Shown: piece by piece, positions 43,055-54,842 of the stretch
Numbering within the stretch: position 1 is the first letter of the stretch
How the letters are laid out: every line of letters starts with the position of its first letter
NCBI RefSeq assembly: GCF_003046425.1
Contig: NZ_QAJG01000002.1
Coordinates: 124,001 to 188,000 of the forward strand
DNA length: 64,000 bases
Direction of reading: 5' to 3'
From: Leptospira borgpetersenii serovar Javanica
Lineage (GTDB): Bacteria; Spirochaetota; Leptospiria; Leptospirales; Leptospiraceae
Translations under genes and position numbers: made by a program
The notes under the pieces: generated by a model
What the model was told of the DNA's origin: nothing
The model's input: only the letters and a program-made list of their open reading frames with translations
The model's database searches: none

Positions 43055-44671
43055 TTACGCAATTTGCTTAATTCGACTTAACAACACTTTAGATTTGTTT
43101 AATTGAATATTCTGAATATCAATTAGTTTGTCTTTTCTTTCCGGAATAGCGTTAATTCGATTTTCTAATTTTGTTTTCAGAAACTCATTTAAAAGAATTA
43201 AACACCAGCGAATTCCGTAAAGTGGGAAATACATTAAAAATCTATTTTCAATTCCAAAATCTTGATCAAAAATTTTAATCGAATTTTTTAACCAGACTAT
43301 TCTTTCGCTTTCCGTGAGATTCATTCCAGGATGCCAAAGAAAATCTGAAATTAATTTTACAGGATCATCCCATCCAAAATATTCTAAATCATAAATATAT
43401 AATATTCCATTCAATCCAAGTTTAGAGTTATGAAAACCGAAATCAGAAGGACTTAATATCCAATATTGCCTTTTTAATTTTACAAAAAAATCTTCTTTAT
43501 AAAAAGATTTCGCTCTTTCCAAGAAAAAATCCAAAGTAGGTTGTAGTTCATATACCAAAAACTGATTTAATTCAGAATTATCTAAATTCTGGAGAACGAC
43601 CAATCGTCTTTGTATTTGTGATTCAAGTTCAGCACCAGATAAACAAGATTCAGATGCATATTTAAATGCTTCTTCTGGAACTTTGTCTTTTATTTCTTTT
43701 AATCTTTGTATAAACTTAATTAGCTGAAAGATTAGATCACTTTGTCGTTCATCTATCTCCTTTCCTTCAATCCAAAGATACAATCCCCAATTCAACGCAT
43801 CATCCTTTTGAATTGGCTTCGGAACTGGTAAATTAAATTGATACAACACTGAACAACTGTGGTATTCAGTTTCTAATCTTTTTCGTGGATCTAATTGCAA
43901 ATCCGGATAAATTTTTAACACGTAGAATTGGTCGTTGGAATCAACCCGATATACTCTACTATTCCCGTTCGCTTTTATCGTTTTTACTCCGGTTAAGTTT
44001 AAATCTTTCCACTTTTGAGTCAAAACGGAGAAAATTTCTTCCAATGAAAATTCGGAAAAAATAGATAACGAAATTTTTTTCCAGCTATCAAATTCTATTA
44101 TGTTTTCAATACTTCCGATATTTGCTTCTAACTTACCGAAAAGAATCTTTTTAGTAAACGATGAAAATTCCTTCTCTTCAAAAACCTCAACCAAATCATC
44201 TATGAAATAAGAAAGTTCAAGTTCATTGATTTTTTTTATTTTTTCTAATCTTGTAGTAGAGAAAAAAACATTCTCTATAGAAATATCAAATTCATTGGGA
44301 TCAAAAAATCCTTTTTGTTCCATCCATTGTAAGGCTGTGGTTCTAAGATTTATCTTTTCTTCGTCGAAATGACCATATTCAGTTTTATGACTAACAATAA
44401 AAACTTTTACCTGATTTAATTTACATTTCCATAAGAATTCAGCTACCCCCGGAAATAAAGTGGCTTGATCCATATATTTACCGTAAACTTTACCTTGGAC
44501 TTTTTGCCATAATAATTCCCCTTTTTCTAAAGTTCTAAGAAAGTCCCTAAGTTCTTTCTTAGATCCTCTCCATTCATTTGAGATTAATTTTTGTTCTTTC
44601 GCTACAATCGCAAAAACTTCATCATAGCACGCGAGAGTATTATCAAAATCTAATCCGATCCTAAGTTTCAT
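43055..44671 (-). CDS. HAD-like phosphatase fused to APH-type kinase
   Basis: The protein has 538 residues. The N-terminal part (about 1-200) starts GLDFDNTLACYD with the HAD nucleophile/acid pair Asp8-x-Asp10, and has a VFIVSHKTEYGH second motif. The C-terminal part (about 215-538) is aminoglycoside-phosphotransferase-like: catalytic-loop variant SDFGFHN at 409-415 and metal site IYDLEYFGWDDP. It may combine a phosphatase (GmhB-like role) and a sugar kinase (HddA-like role) in the heptose module. That is inference from neighbours. It overlaps the SDR upstream by 4 bp. Confidence 0.75.
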   Translation of the reverse strand: MKLRIGLDFDNTLACYDEVFAIVAKEQKLISNEWRGSKKELRDFLRTLEKGELLWQKVQGKVYGKYMDQATLFPGVAEFLWKCKLNQVKVFIVSHKTEYGHFDEEKINLRTTALQWMEQKGFFDPNEFDISIENVFFSTTRLEKIKKINELELSYFIDDLVEVFEEKEFSSFTKKILFGKLEANIGSIENIIEFDSWKKISLSIFSEFSLEEIFSVLTQKWKDLNLTGVKTIKANGNSRVYRVDSNDQFYVLKIYPDLQLDPRKRLETEYHSCSVLYQFNLPVPKPIQKDDALNWGLYLWIEGKEIDERQSDLIFQLIKFIQRLKEIKDKVPEEAFKYASESCLSGAELESQIQRRLVVLQNLDNSELNQFLVYELQPTLDFFLERAKSFYKEDFFVKLKRQYWILSPSDFGFHNSKLGLNGILYIYDLEYFGWDDPVKLISDFLWHPGMNLTESERIVWLKNSIKIFDQDFGIENRFLMYFPLYGIRWCLILLNEFLKTKLENRINAIPERKDKLIDIQNIQLNKSKVLLSRIKQIA

Positions 44672-45660
44672 TTTAAACTTACAGATTGCATACGTTTTAT
44701 ATTAAAATATTTTTCATCTGTCAAAGAATTTGGAAGAAGACCAGAATCAAAAGCTTTCTTTAAATCCTCTACCGCCAACTTAATAGAACGATTTGCACGA
44801 AACCCCAATTGATTGTAAATCTTATCGGAAGAAATATGGTAGGATCGATTATCGTTTGTAGGAGTTGTAACTAACTTTACATCTTCTCCGACAACTTCTT
44901 TAACCATATTAGCAATTTCAGAAACCGTAAAGTTCAAGTAACCGGCGTTATATATTTCTCCGGCTATTTTTTCTTTTGGAGCGCGTAATAAAACCAAATA
45001 GACATCGACCATGTCGTCAATATGAATATTCGGGCGAAGTTGCGCTCCTCCAAATACGGAGATTTCACGTTTGTGATATGCTAGATTAGTCAAAATATTT
45101 ACTACAACATCCAACCTTTGTCTAGGAGAATATCCACAGACAGTAGCAGGACGAATCGTAACGGTAGTAAAATGATCCGTCTGATATTCGTTTAATATTT
45201 TTTCGCAGTCCGCTTTGAACTTGGAATAATCGGTAAGAGGTTCTAACGAAAAATCTTCCGTAACATTCGGTTCATCTTTAATTCCATAAACGGAAGAAGA
45301 AGAAGCATAAATAAATCTTTTGACGGCGTGCTTTTTGCTAATTTCAACAAGAGGTCGAAATGCGTCTAAGTTGATTGATTTTCCTAAATTCGGATTTAAC
45401 TCAAAACTTGGATCGTTGGAAATACATGCAAGATGAATAACCGAATCATGGCCCGGAATCGTTTGATTCAAGAGATTTTGATCTCGAATATCTCCTTTAA
45501 CCTTCGTTAGGTTAGGATGTTCTTTAAGCACATCTTCTCCATAGATCATAAGATCAAGCACCGTTACTTTATAACCTTCCGAAAGAAGGCGAGGCACAAG
45601 CATGGCCCCGACATAGCCGGCACCGCCTGTTATATAAATACTTTTAATATTTTGATTCAC
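44668..45660 (-). CDS. NAD-dependent epimerase/dehydratase (extended SDR)
   Basis: The 330-residue protein has the NAD motif ITGGAGYVGAMLVPRL (about 10-25), VIHLACISNDPSFELNP, the YSKFKADCEK catalytic pair, and RPATVCGYSPRQRLD, a pattern common in SDRs of heptose/deoxysugar loci. Substrate probably a nucleotide-activated sugar from the HldE-like/nucleotidyltransferase pair beside it. It lies 2 bp from the HldE-like gene and is ATGA-coupled to the HAD-kinase. Confidence 0.85.
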   Translation of the reverse strand: MNQNIKSIYITGGAGYVGAMLVPRLLSEGYKVTVLDLMIYGEDVLKEHPNLTKVKGDIRDQNLLNQTIPGHDSVIHLACISNDPSFELNPNLGKSINLDAFRPLVEISKKHAVKRFIYASSSSVYGIKDEPNVTEDFSLEPLTDYSKFKADCEKILNEYQTDHFTTVTIRPATVCGYSPRQRLDVVVNILTNLAYHKREISVFGGAQLRPNIHIDDMVDVYLVLLRAPKEKIAGEIYNAGYLNFTVSEIANMVKEVVGEDVKLVTTPTNDNRSYHISSDKIYNQLGFRANRSIKLAVEDLKKAFDSGLLPNSLTDEKYFNIKRMQSVSLK

Positions 45661-45662
45661 AT

Positions 45663-47192
45663 TTACCTCAAATTCTTAATATAGTTTTCCAGTTTCTGAT
45701 GAGAAACAGGTATATTTCCAATTGTTTGAACAGCAAGCGCCGCCATACAAGCGCCAATCGCGGAAGCTTCCATCAAATTTGCACTGGAACACATGCTAAC
45801 CGAAATAGCTGCCAATAATGAATCACCCGCTCCAGCTACATCTACTGGGTTGGAAACTAAAGCAGGAAAGTGTTCTCTTTTCTTAAAATTGCCTGGAATA
45901 TCGTTCGAATACGCAATAAATCCTTCTGCGCCCAGCTTAATTAGTAAATTTTTGGAACGCGTTTTCTCCAAAAGAGTATTTGCAATCCATTCTACTCCGT
46001 CTTCATGATTTCCTAAAGCAATTCTAGCTTCTCTTTCAGTTGGGCATAATAAATTAAAATCTTCAAATTTAGCAATATTACCAACTTGACTACTACACTG
46101 TAAATCCCCAAAGAGCAAAATGTTGTTTTCCCTTGCTATTGATCGAATTTCAGTAAGGATTCTGTTAGTTATCACTCCATACACAAAATCACAAACTAGA
46201 ATTCCGTCGTAGTTTTTCGCAATTTTTTTCAATTTTTCAATGAGTTGATCTTCAATTTTTTTTGAGAGAGAATGTTCCTTAAGACGGCTGACTCGAAATA
46301 GTTTTTGATTTTCAACCATATAACGAATTTTGAATGTAGTAGGACGACTACCATCGCCGATCAATTGCACGTCGATACCTTGTTCTTGTAAGTTATTGCT
46401 TACCAAATTTGCATTTTCATCTTCACCTACAACCGATAAAAAAGTACAATCTGCACCTAAAGCTTTTACGTGTGCGGCAACTACACCTGCTCCGCCAACA
46501 AATTCCCTAGTTTCTAATTCTTTAACTACAAGAACCGGGGCTTCGGCGCTAATCCCAATGGCATCACAAGCTACATACTGATCTACTATAGTATCTCCTA
46601 TGACAAGGATTTTAGAATTGGAAAATTTCCCAATGTAAGTTATGAGCTTCGCGAGATCGATTCCTTGTCGTTTGTTTGCCTGAAGAAATAAATGTTTTCT
46701 TTCCGATTCAAGATCTTGTTGACTGCCATGAAGTAAATCAGCGCTTGCATAATGAACTTCTCCAGCATGAAAAATAACTTTCCCGTTTTGTTTTTCGATG
46801 CTATAAACCGCAGCTTTAATATCTTCACGATGTGTATTTTCAAGCTCTTTTCCCAAAACTAAAACAGAAGGTTTGATATGGAGTGATAAGTCTTCGAGCG
46901 AAATCTTATCCAATACGTAAACTAAGTCAACGAAATGTAAAGAAGCCACACCTTCCGCTCTTTCCATTTGATGAAAGTATTTGCTTCTTTGAGATTCCGC
47001 GATACTTTGATCTCCTAGAACCGCAACTTTTAATTTTTTTCCAAGACTTTTAGCATATTGTAAAAATCGAATATGTCCCGGATGTATAACGTTAAAATGT
47101 CCATAACAAAGAACTAAAGATTCTTCCAATGGGCTTTCACTTAGTTGTGAAACGTCCCCAAGAGATATAATTTTATGAGAATTCGGAATCAT
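45663..47192 (-). CDS. HldE-like bifunctional enzyme, reversed order: nucleotidyltransferase then PfkB kinase
   Basis: The protein has about 509 residues from the ATG at 47192, which overlaps the previous stop as ATGA; a longer start at 47246 is open but would overlap by 58 bp. The N-terminal cytidylyltransferase-like domain has GHFNVIHPGH with HPGH at 37-40. The C-terminal PfkB/ribokinase domain (about 180-509) has VIGDTIVDQYV, GGAGVVAAH and the catalytic GAGDS at about 454. E. coli HldE has the kinase first, so the order here is inverted. Likely phosphorylates heptose-7-phosphate and activates heptose-1-phosphate. Confidence 0.85.
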   Translation of the reverse strand: MIPNSHKIISLGDVSQLSESPLEESLVLCYGHFNVIHPGHIRFLQYAKSLGKKLKVAVLGDQSIAESQRSKYFHQMERAEGVASLHFVDLVYVLDKISLEDLSLHIKPSVLVLGKELENTHREDIKAAVYSIEKQNGKVIFHAGEVHYASADLLHGSQQDLESERKHLFLQANKRQGIDLAKLITYIGKFSNSKILVIGDTIVDQYVACDAIGISAEAPVLVVKELETREFVGGAGVVAAHVKALGADCTFLSVVGEDENANLVSNNLQEQGIDVQLIGDGSRPTTFKIRYMVENQKLFRVSRLKEHSLSKKIEDQLIEKLKKIAKNYDGILVCDFVYGVITNRILTEIRSIARENNILLFGDLQCSSQVGNIAKFEDFNLLCPTEREARIALGNHEDGVEWIANTLLEKTRSKNLLIKLGAEGFIAYSNDIPGNFKKREHFPALVSNPVDVAGAGDSLLAAISVSMCSSANLMEASAIGACMAALAVQTIGNIPVSHQKLENYIKNLR

Positions 47193-47992
47193 AATATTGA
47201 CTGAATGGATTGATGAATCGAGTTCGATAAAAATTCGGTCTCCCATTCATCTAAATTATTGTTTTCTGGGAAAACAACTTCCTTTTGAGCCTTCGCCAAA
47301 GCCTCTGAATTTCCAATATCACGCATTATACCTTTGTTTTCCCAAGTGGCGATTTTACCTAAAAATTGAGGCAATACCTGATTGCTAAAATCATTTACAT
47401 ATTCTCTTTCTATAATCCAATCTAAAACTTCCGGTTCAATCAAGTAGATGGCGGCATTTGCCAGATTCCCCGGAGGATTCTCCACTTTTTCGTGGAACCT
47501 TTGAACGACTCCATCATCATCCAGTTCCACAATCCCGCAGCTTTTGGGAGAATCAGTTCGAAACGTCATCATCGTTATAAGAGAACCCTCAGGTCTTTTC
47601 AAAAAATGAAATTCAACAAAAGAATCAAAATCGCATAAACAAAGATTATCGCCGTGAACCAAAAGAATTGTTTTCCCTTTAAAAAAATCATAGTTCTTTT
47701 GAAGAGTTCCCGCAGTACCTAATAATTCCGGCTCGTAAATAGATTTGACCCAATCTTTATATTTCGGTCTTTTTAAAAAAGAAGAAACAACCTCGCTTAA
47801 ATAATGAAGATTTACTAACACTTTAGAAATCTTTAATTGAGAGATTTGATCCAACCAAATTTCAAGTAAAGGTTTCCCGGAAATCGGCATCAAACATTTC
47901 GGCCAACGATCCGTAAGGGGCTTAAGTCTGGTTCCAAGCCCGGCCGCCAGAATCAAAACGGTAATTTCGTTTTTATGAATTGGTTCCACCAA
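47189..47992 (-). CDS. Sugar-1-phosphate nucleotidyltransferase (HddC-like)
   Basis: The 267-residue GT-A-type nucleotidyltransferase has the loop LAAGLGTRLKPLTDRWPKCLMP (motif LAAGLGTRL at about 16-24 and the K-CLMP lysine) and LLVHGDNLCLCD. It transfers an NMP to a sugar-1-phosphate. In a locus with GmhA and HldE-like genes, a D-glycero-D-manno-heptose-1-phosphate guanylyltransferase is likely, which would give two nucleotidyltransferases in one module. It overlaps the SDR upstream by 20 bp and is ATGA-coupled to the HldE-like gene. Confidence 0.83.
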   Translation of the reverse strand: MVEPIHKNEITVLILAAGLGTRLKPLTDRWPKCLMPISGKPLLEIWLDQISQLKISKVLVNLHYLSEVVSSFLKRPKYKDWVKSIYEPELLGTAGTLQKNYDFFKGKTILLVHGDNLCLCDFDSFVEFHFLKRPEGSLITMMTFRTDSPKSCGIVELDDDGVVQRFHEKVENPPGNLANAAIYLIEPEVLDWIIEREYVNDFSNQVLPQFLGKIATWENKGIMRDIGNSEALAKAQKEVVFPENNNLDEWETEFLSNSIHQSIQSIL

Positions 47993-48962
47993 GATACTTA
48001 AACCAATCGGATGTCGCCTTTTCTATTTTGTCAGGCGTCCATACTGGGGCTTCTCTCCAATAATCTATATTCTTTAATAATTCACCAATCCCCGTCTCTA
48101 TTGAAATTTTAGGGGACCATTTTAAATTTTCTTTAATCTTAGTAATATCGGCAAAAGTGCTATCCGGTTCACCAGGTCGCTTCGGAATGTATGTAACTTC
48201 TCCTTTCAAAAGTTCTACAATTCGATTCACTGAAATCGTGGCACCACTTCCAACGTTATAAATTTCACCTACTTTATCACTTTGAGCGGCTGCAAAAACC
48301 GCTTCCACAACGTCTCTCACATAAGTAAAATCCCTAGTTTGTTTTCCATCCCCAACTACAGTGAAAGGTTTCCCAGCCAACTTTTGAGCTAAAAAAACTC
48401 CAAAGACTGCACCATAAGTTCCGGAAGTTCGAGATCTAGGTCCGTAAACATTAAAAAACCTTAATGATAAAGCGGGAAATTTATAAACTTGCGCCCAGTG
48501 CATGACCAATTCTTCCCCCATCCTTTTTGTAAGTGCGTATGGATATTGAGGTAGAATTGGTGAAGTTTCAGGAGTTGGATAAAGCTCCGGAATTCCATAA
48601 CACGAAGAAGAGGCGGCATAAACAAACCGCTTCACTCCGTAATGTCTACTTGCTTGAAGAACATTCAGAGTACCAGTTACATTGGATTGAAAATAACCCT
48701 CTGGATTTTGAATACTAGGAACGATATCCGCGAGCGCCGCAAGATGAAATACATAATCGATCGATTGAAACTTTTTAATCCAGTCTTCTTGGATAGACAA
48801 ATCACATTCAACTAAATCAATTTTCTCTTTTACGTGATTTAAATTAAATGCCCTTCCCGTGCTGAAATTATCCAGAACGGTAACCTCAAATTGATTTTCT
48901 AATAGAAGGTCTACAAGATGGCTTCCAATAAACCCCGCCCCACCAGTAACTAACGCTTTCAT
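47973..48962 (-). CDS. NAD-dependent epimerase/dehydratase, GalE/WbpP-like SDR
   Basis: The 329-residue protein has the NAD motif VTGGAGFIGSHLVDLL (about 5-20), LDNFSTGRAFNL, SSSCYGIPE, the YALTKRMGEE catalytic pair and LRFFNVYGPR. This pattern is shared by UDP-hexose 4-epimerases. It lies 6 bp after the GmhA-like gene. The product could be a 4-epimerised hexose or heptose nucleotide; the sequence does not tell. Confidence 0.87.
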   Translation of the reverse strand: MKALVTGGAGFIGSHLVDLLLENQFEVTVLDNFSTGRAFNLNHVKEKIDLVECDLSIQEDWIKKFQSIDYVFHLAALADIVPSIQNPEGYFQSNVTGTLNVLQASRHYGVKRFVYAASSSCYGIPELYPTPETSPILPQYPYALTKRMGEELVMHWAQVYKFPALSLRFFNVYGPRSRTSGTYGAVFGVFLAQKLAGKPFTVVGDGKQTRDFTYVRDVVEAVFAAAQSDKVGEIYNVGSGATISVNRIVELLKGEVTYIPKRPGEPDSTFADITKIKENLKWSPKISIETGIGELLKNIDYWREAPVWTPDKIEKATSDWFKYLGGTNS

Positions 48963-48968
48963 TCTAAT

Positions 48969-49526
48969 TTACTTTACTCCACACAACCATTGCATACACA
49001 TATGCCCTACAATCACTTGTAAATCTTCAGATATTTGCATATCATTGATCGGAAAGTGGATTGGATATTTTGCCAATTCCTTGCACTTACCTCCCGAAAA
49101 TCCTAAAATTGCATACGTGACCATTCCAATTTTATTTCCGACTTCAAGCGCCTTTACTACGTTAGGTGAATTACCGCTCCCAGAAAGAACGATTAGAACA
49201 TCACCTTTATCCGCTTTTACCTCTAATTGTTGAGAAAAAATAGTATCGTATCCTTCGTCATTGGCAAGACAAGTAATAACCGCCGCATTCGCAGGCAAAG
49301 CTTCCACACGAAGCCCAATTCCATTCTTTTTATCAATACCGTAATTAAAGTCGTTCGCGAGATGAATTGCATTTCCGGCACTTCCACCGTTTCCACAAAG
49401 GAAAACTTGTTTTTTAGTCTCCCAAGCGTCCTTCAATGAAAATGCAAGATGTTCTATTTCGGATGCTCTTTCGGGAACAAGTACCGATTGAAGACGGCCA
49501 ATATACGCATTGTAGTGATCTAACAT
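48969..49526 (-). CDS. gmhA: GmhA-like sedoheptulose-7-phosphate isomerase (SIS domain)
   Basis: The protein has about 185 residues from the ATG at 49526, which has a good ribosome site (aaagaggaaacat before it); the longer TTG reading to 49559 runs into an intergenic repeat. The SIS domain motifs are FLCGNGGSAGNAIHLAND, LANDEGYDTIF and VLSGSGNSPNVV. It converts sedoheptulose-7-phosphate to heptose-7-phosphate, the entry step of heptose synthesis. It heads the module that includes the HldE-like fusion and transketolase. Confidence 0.88.
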   Translation of the reverse strand: MLDHYNAYIGRLQSVLVPERASEIEHLAFSLKDAWETKKQVFLCGNGGSAGNAIHLANDFNYGIDKKNGIGLRVEALPANAAVITCLANDEGYDTIFSQQLEVKADKGDVLIVLSGSGNSPNVVKALEVGNKIGMVTYAILGFSGGKCKELAKYPIHFPINDMQISEDLQVIVGHMCMQWLCGVK

Positions 49527-49545
49527 ATGTTTCCTCTTTTGAATA

Positions 49546-49709
49546 AGAGCTTGTCCCAAAACCTAGGATGTAGGAACTCCTACGAGAATGTTCCAACAAT
49601 AAAATCCGTTAGAAAATCCATAAATCACCGATCTGCGGGAATTTCCTCGCTCTATTACGAACTTATAAAATGATTCTGCTGATTTCTTTTCAGGTTTTGG
49701 GACAGACTC
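49546..49709. repeat. 164-bp MITE-like repeat, copy E
   Basis: It runs from agagcttgtcccaaaacc to aggttttgggacagactct, with an inverted-end structure. Its inner sequence (ggatgtaggaactcctac, ccaacaataaaatccgttag, aaatccataaatca, tattacgaactta) is nearly the same as 59603-59767. It fills the gap between gmhA and the FAD oxidoreductase and has moved next to, but not into, the gmhA ribosome site. Confidence 0.85.
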
Positions 49710-50822
49710 TAAATCAGTGATTTAACTAATAGAGATACTTCTTCGCCAATCGAAGGAGAAGAAGTAAGTCCGGGACTTTCGATCCCAAGTAAATGAATCC
49801 AAGGACGATTTTCTGGATATTTTTTAATTACAAAATCAGCAATTGGTTTATTCTCAAAAAATAATCTAGGCCTTAATCCTACGTAACCTTGGATTAAATC
49901 CTCTTCAATGTAATAATTCGTAATATTCTTTAAGGAATTAAAAAAGACATCTCTTGGCGTTTGAAATTTATAATCGGTTTTGGATTCAGCCCAATTAGAA
50001 TTTGGACCTGCGTACGACTCACCATTAAGATGAAACGTATAATGAACACCTAATGCAGTACTTGTATGTGAGGGAAGCGGATAAACCAACTTTTTAAATG
50101 GGAGTTCTCTTCTTAAACGGTAATACTCACCTTTATTCGGACGAATTTCGTATTTCAATTCTTTCAACTGCTGCAAAAGTTCATCGGAATGAAGCCCTCC
50201 AGCGTTTATAATACAATCAGCTTCAATTTTTTCCATAATACCTGATTGCCTATCGCACAAGAAAGGCTCTCCTCCTTGAAAAATAAAACGTTTCCCCTTG
50301 ATAAAAGTAACTCCAGAATTTTCACATCCTTTCCATAACACTTTCAGATAAAGGGAAACGTCCACCACTCCCGTTTTTGGAAGGTGAAGCGCATTTTCTC
50401 CCAAAAGAGAAGGATATTCTAAAGAAAGATTTTTTATATAATTTGCGCCACGAATACCGTATCGAATGGATTTATTATAAAGTTCCTCCAATTTTTCTTT
50501 TTTTTGCAACTCAACGGAAAGATCCTCTCTAACTCCACTTGTAATGATTTTACCGCAGATATTATAAGGAACATTAAATTGATTAAAAAACTCTAATGAT
50601 AGTTCGTAACCTCTAAGACAGTGCTTTAGTTTTTGAGAATCTTCGGCATAATAAATCCCTGAATGCAAAACCCCTGAATTTCTCCCACTGATGCCGTCGC
50701 CCCTATTTTCTGATGAGTCACATAAATAAATATCTGAATTGGTGTTTTTACAAAGTTGATACGCGATCCAACTCCCAACGATACCCGAACCTATTACTAA
50801 GATCAAATGGTTAATACATCCT

Positions 50823-50848
<26 letters not shown>
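49709..50848 (-). CDS. FAD-dependent oxidoreductase, LhgO (L-2-hydroxyglutarate oxidase)-like
   Basis: The 379-residue protein has the dinucleotide motif [18 protein letters not shown] (about 15-32), then [36 protein letters not shown] and a C-terminal [15 protein letters not shown]. This is the DAO-type LhgO family. The ATG at 50848 overlaps the fucose-synthase stop by 26 bp; a TTG near 50806, just before the Rossmann motif, is an alternative start. Within the rfb locus it may oxidise a glycan precursor or simply serve metabolism; I cannot decide. Confidence 0.82.
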
Positions 50849-52092
<1,244 letters not shown>

Positions 52093-52189
52093 AAGGAACC
52101 CCAAAAAGAAGGAGATTCGGAAAAAGGAACTCTAACGAAAGCTTCGAGCATAGCTTCGCCGGGTCAGTCCCAGAATTGGAAAATCCTGA

Positions 52190-52220
52190 TTCATAAAAAA
52201 ACGCAAAGGAATCCTGTCAA
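52190..52220 (-). promoter_or_regulatory. Predicted sigma-70-type promoter of the rfb locus
   Basis: On the minus strand a perfect -35 TTGACA (52215-52220) is followed after 18 bp by TTATGA (52191-52196), or after 19 bp by TATGAA. This would give a 5' leader of about 90 nt before the MarR-like start at 52092. It is the clearest promoter-like sequence I found in the window. Confidence 0.6.
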
Positions 52221-52227
52221 GAATTTT

Positions 52228-52242
52228 GTTCAACTGTTGAAC
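52228..52242. promoter_or_regulatory. 15-bp perfect palindrome, candidate MarR operator
   Basis: gttcaac-t-gttgaac is a perfect inverted repeat around one central base, ending 7 bp upstream of the -35 box of the predicted promoter. This is a classic position for autoregulator or activator binding. Its assignment to the MarR-like protein is inference from adjacency. Confidence 0.55.
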
Positions 52243-52466
52243 AGACCTCAAGTTTGCATCTTTCCGATTTCCAGACAAACCTCAATTGAATCACTCTGAA
52301 AAAGAACGACTTCCCTTCTCAATTTACAAACGGAGGCCAAGGCACAAAACGAAAAAGTGATAGGAAAAGCATGCAAAAGTAAACGAGAACTGCTGGGATG
52401 TCCCATTAGAAGGTGATTCGTTTCTTAAGAAACACCAAATAACGTTCCTGTGAATTCGATATAAAA

Positions 52467-52530
52467 AAGTTTGGGCGAATCCAGCCTTTGCAAACAAAGG
52501 CTGGACCGGGCTCTCAGCTCCGGTCAAGTT
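52467..52530. repeat. Hairpin repeat, copy 1 (ccagcctttg...caaaggctgg)
   Basis: aaagtttgggcgaat is followed by the hairpin ccagcctttg...caaaggctgg (52481-52504) and ccgggctctcagctccgg. The same block occurs inverted at 59435-59491 and, shortened, at 60523-60564. It lies in the 650-bp gap between the rfb promoter and the first SBBP gene. Confidence 0.75.
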
Positions 52531-52582
52531 ATGTGGAACTCCGGAATCAGATTCAATTTTCATAAAATACCAATAACAATAA

Positions 52583-52632
52583 CTTGACCTCGCATCGATC
52601 CCTTTCGCGTTAATTACACCGAACTCACGTTA
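52583..52632. repeat. Interspersed repeat fragment (tcgcatcgatccctttc)
   Basis: cttgacctcgcatcgatcccttt with caccgaactcacgtta a little further on corresponds, in inverted orientation, to 59040-59080 (aacgtgagctcggcg...aaagggatcgatgcgag) and partly to 60419-60450. It probably marks the other part of the same composite repeat as the hairpin block beside it. Confidence 0.6.
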
Positions 52633-52740
52633 TAGATTCTATCATGTAGGGGAAAATACCCTATACCCTGAAAAGTTTCTATCTCAAAAAGCCTCGAAGG
52701 TTTTAGTCGAAAATAACGTTTGGAAATTGGGAAAAGTATC

Positions 52741-54159
<1,419 letters not shown>

Positions 54160-54174
54160 TCATTTTTTTTAGAA

Positions 54175-54245
<71 letters not shown>

Positions 54246-54842
54246 GCCACTTTCCCAATTGGCAAACAGTCTATGCGGATTTTTCCTTCGAAACTCGACG
54301 GAACTCAGATATCCTCAAACCGAACGTCTCCTTTTTTGTCGTAATATATTTTGGCATAGTCGAATTAGATATATTCAGAATATTACATATACTTTCTACT
54401 GGGAAATAATTCTTTTTTATATATGTATATTTCACTGCAAAAAATGATATTTTATTTCTTATACGTCCAAAATACAAATGATTGAATCGCCTTTTAATTC
54501 ACGCTTTTTGCCCCAGTTTAATTCTATTTTCTAATATTATTTAATAAAAATAGGGTGAATCGCCCTACTATCAATTAAATCTCTATCCTAAATATTATAG
54601 ATCATTTGAGTCGAATATTAAAAACCTGTCTCAAATCCCGCCGCGGGGAACTCATAGGAAGTCGTGGCGGCTTGAGTTTAAGAAACATGTAGGAACTATT
54701 ACAATTTTGAACGACAGGAAAAAACCGCTAATACAGCGGTTTCTGTAGGAACTCTCACATTCAAAAGACTGATGACAGTGTCACAGCAATGCCGCTCCCA
54801 CAGAAGACAGTTTTGAGACCGGATCTAAAGCTTGAAAAAATT
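54246..54842. other. Gap between the two SBBP genes
   Basis: About 600 bp. The first 370 bp are AT-rich with only short overlapping frames and no recognised gene. The right part is the repeat at 54624-54827, which ends just before the second SBBP start and may therefore carry or disturb its promoter. Confidence 0.5.
54624..54827. repeat. About 204-bp MITE-like repeat, copy I
   Basis: Left part cctgtctcaaatcccgccgcg, core atgtaggaactattacaat, aacgacaggaaaa and gtaggaactctcaca, right end cagttttgagaccggatct. The core matches copy G (30620) and the inverted copy H (57862), with extra sequence (a ccgctaatacagcggtt hairpin and a gatgacagtgtcac segment) not present in G. Confidence 0.65.

Noticed and set aside
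46640..46843. 67-codon minus-strand frame inside the HldE-like gene
   Set aside because: Alternative-frame shadow of the fusion gene. No frameshift is needed because the main frame is intact.
54259..54477. Short opposing frames between the two SBBP genes
   Set aside because: Both strands are open only because of AT-rich sequence. No ribosome site and no recognisable motif.
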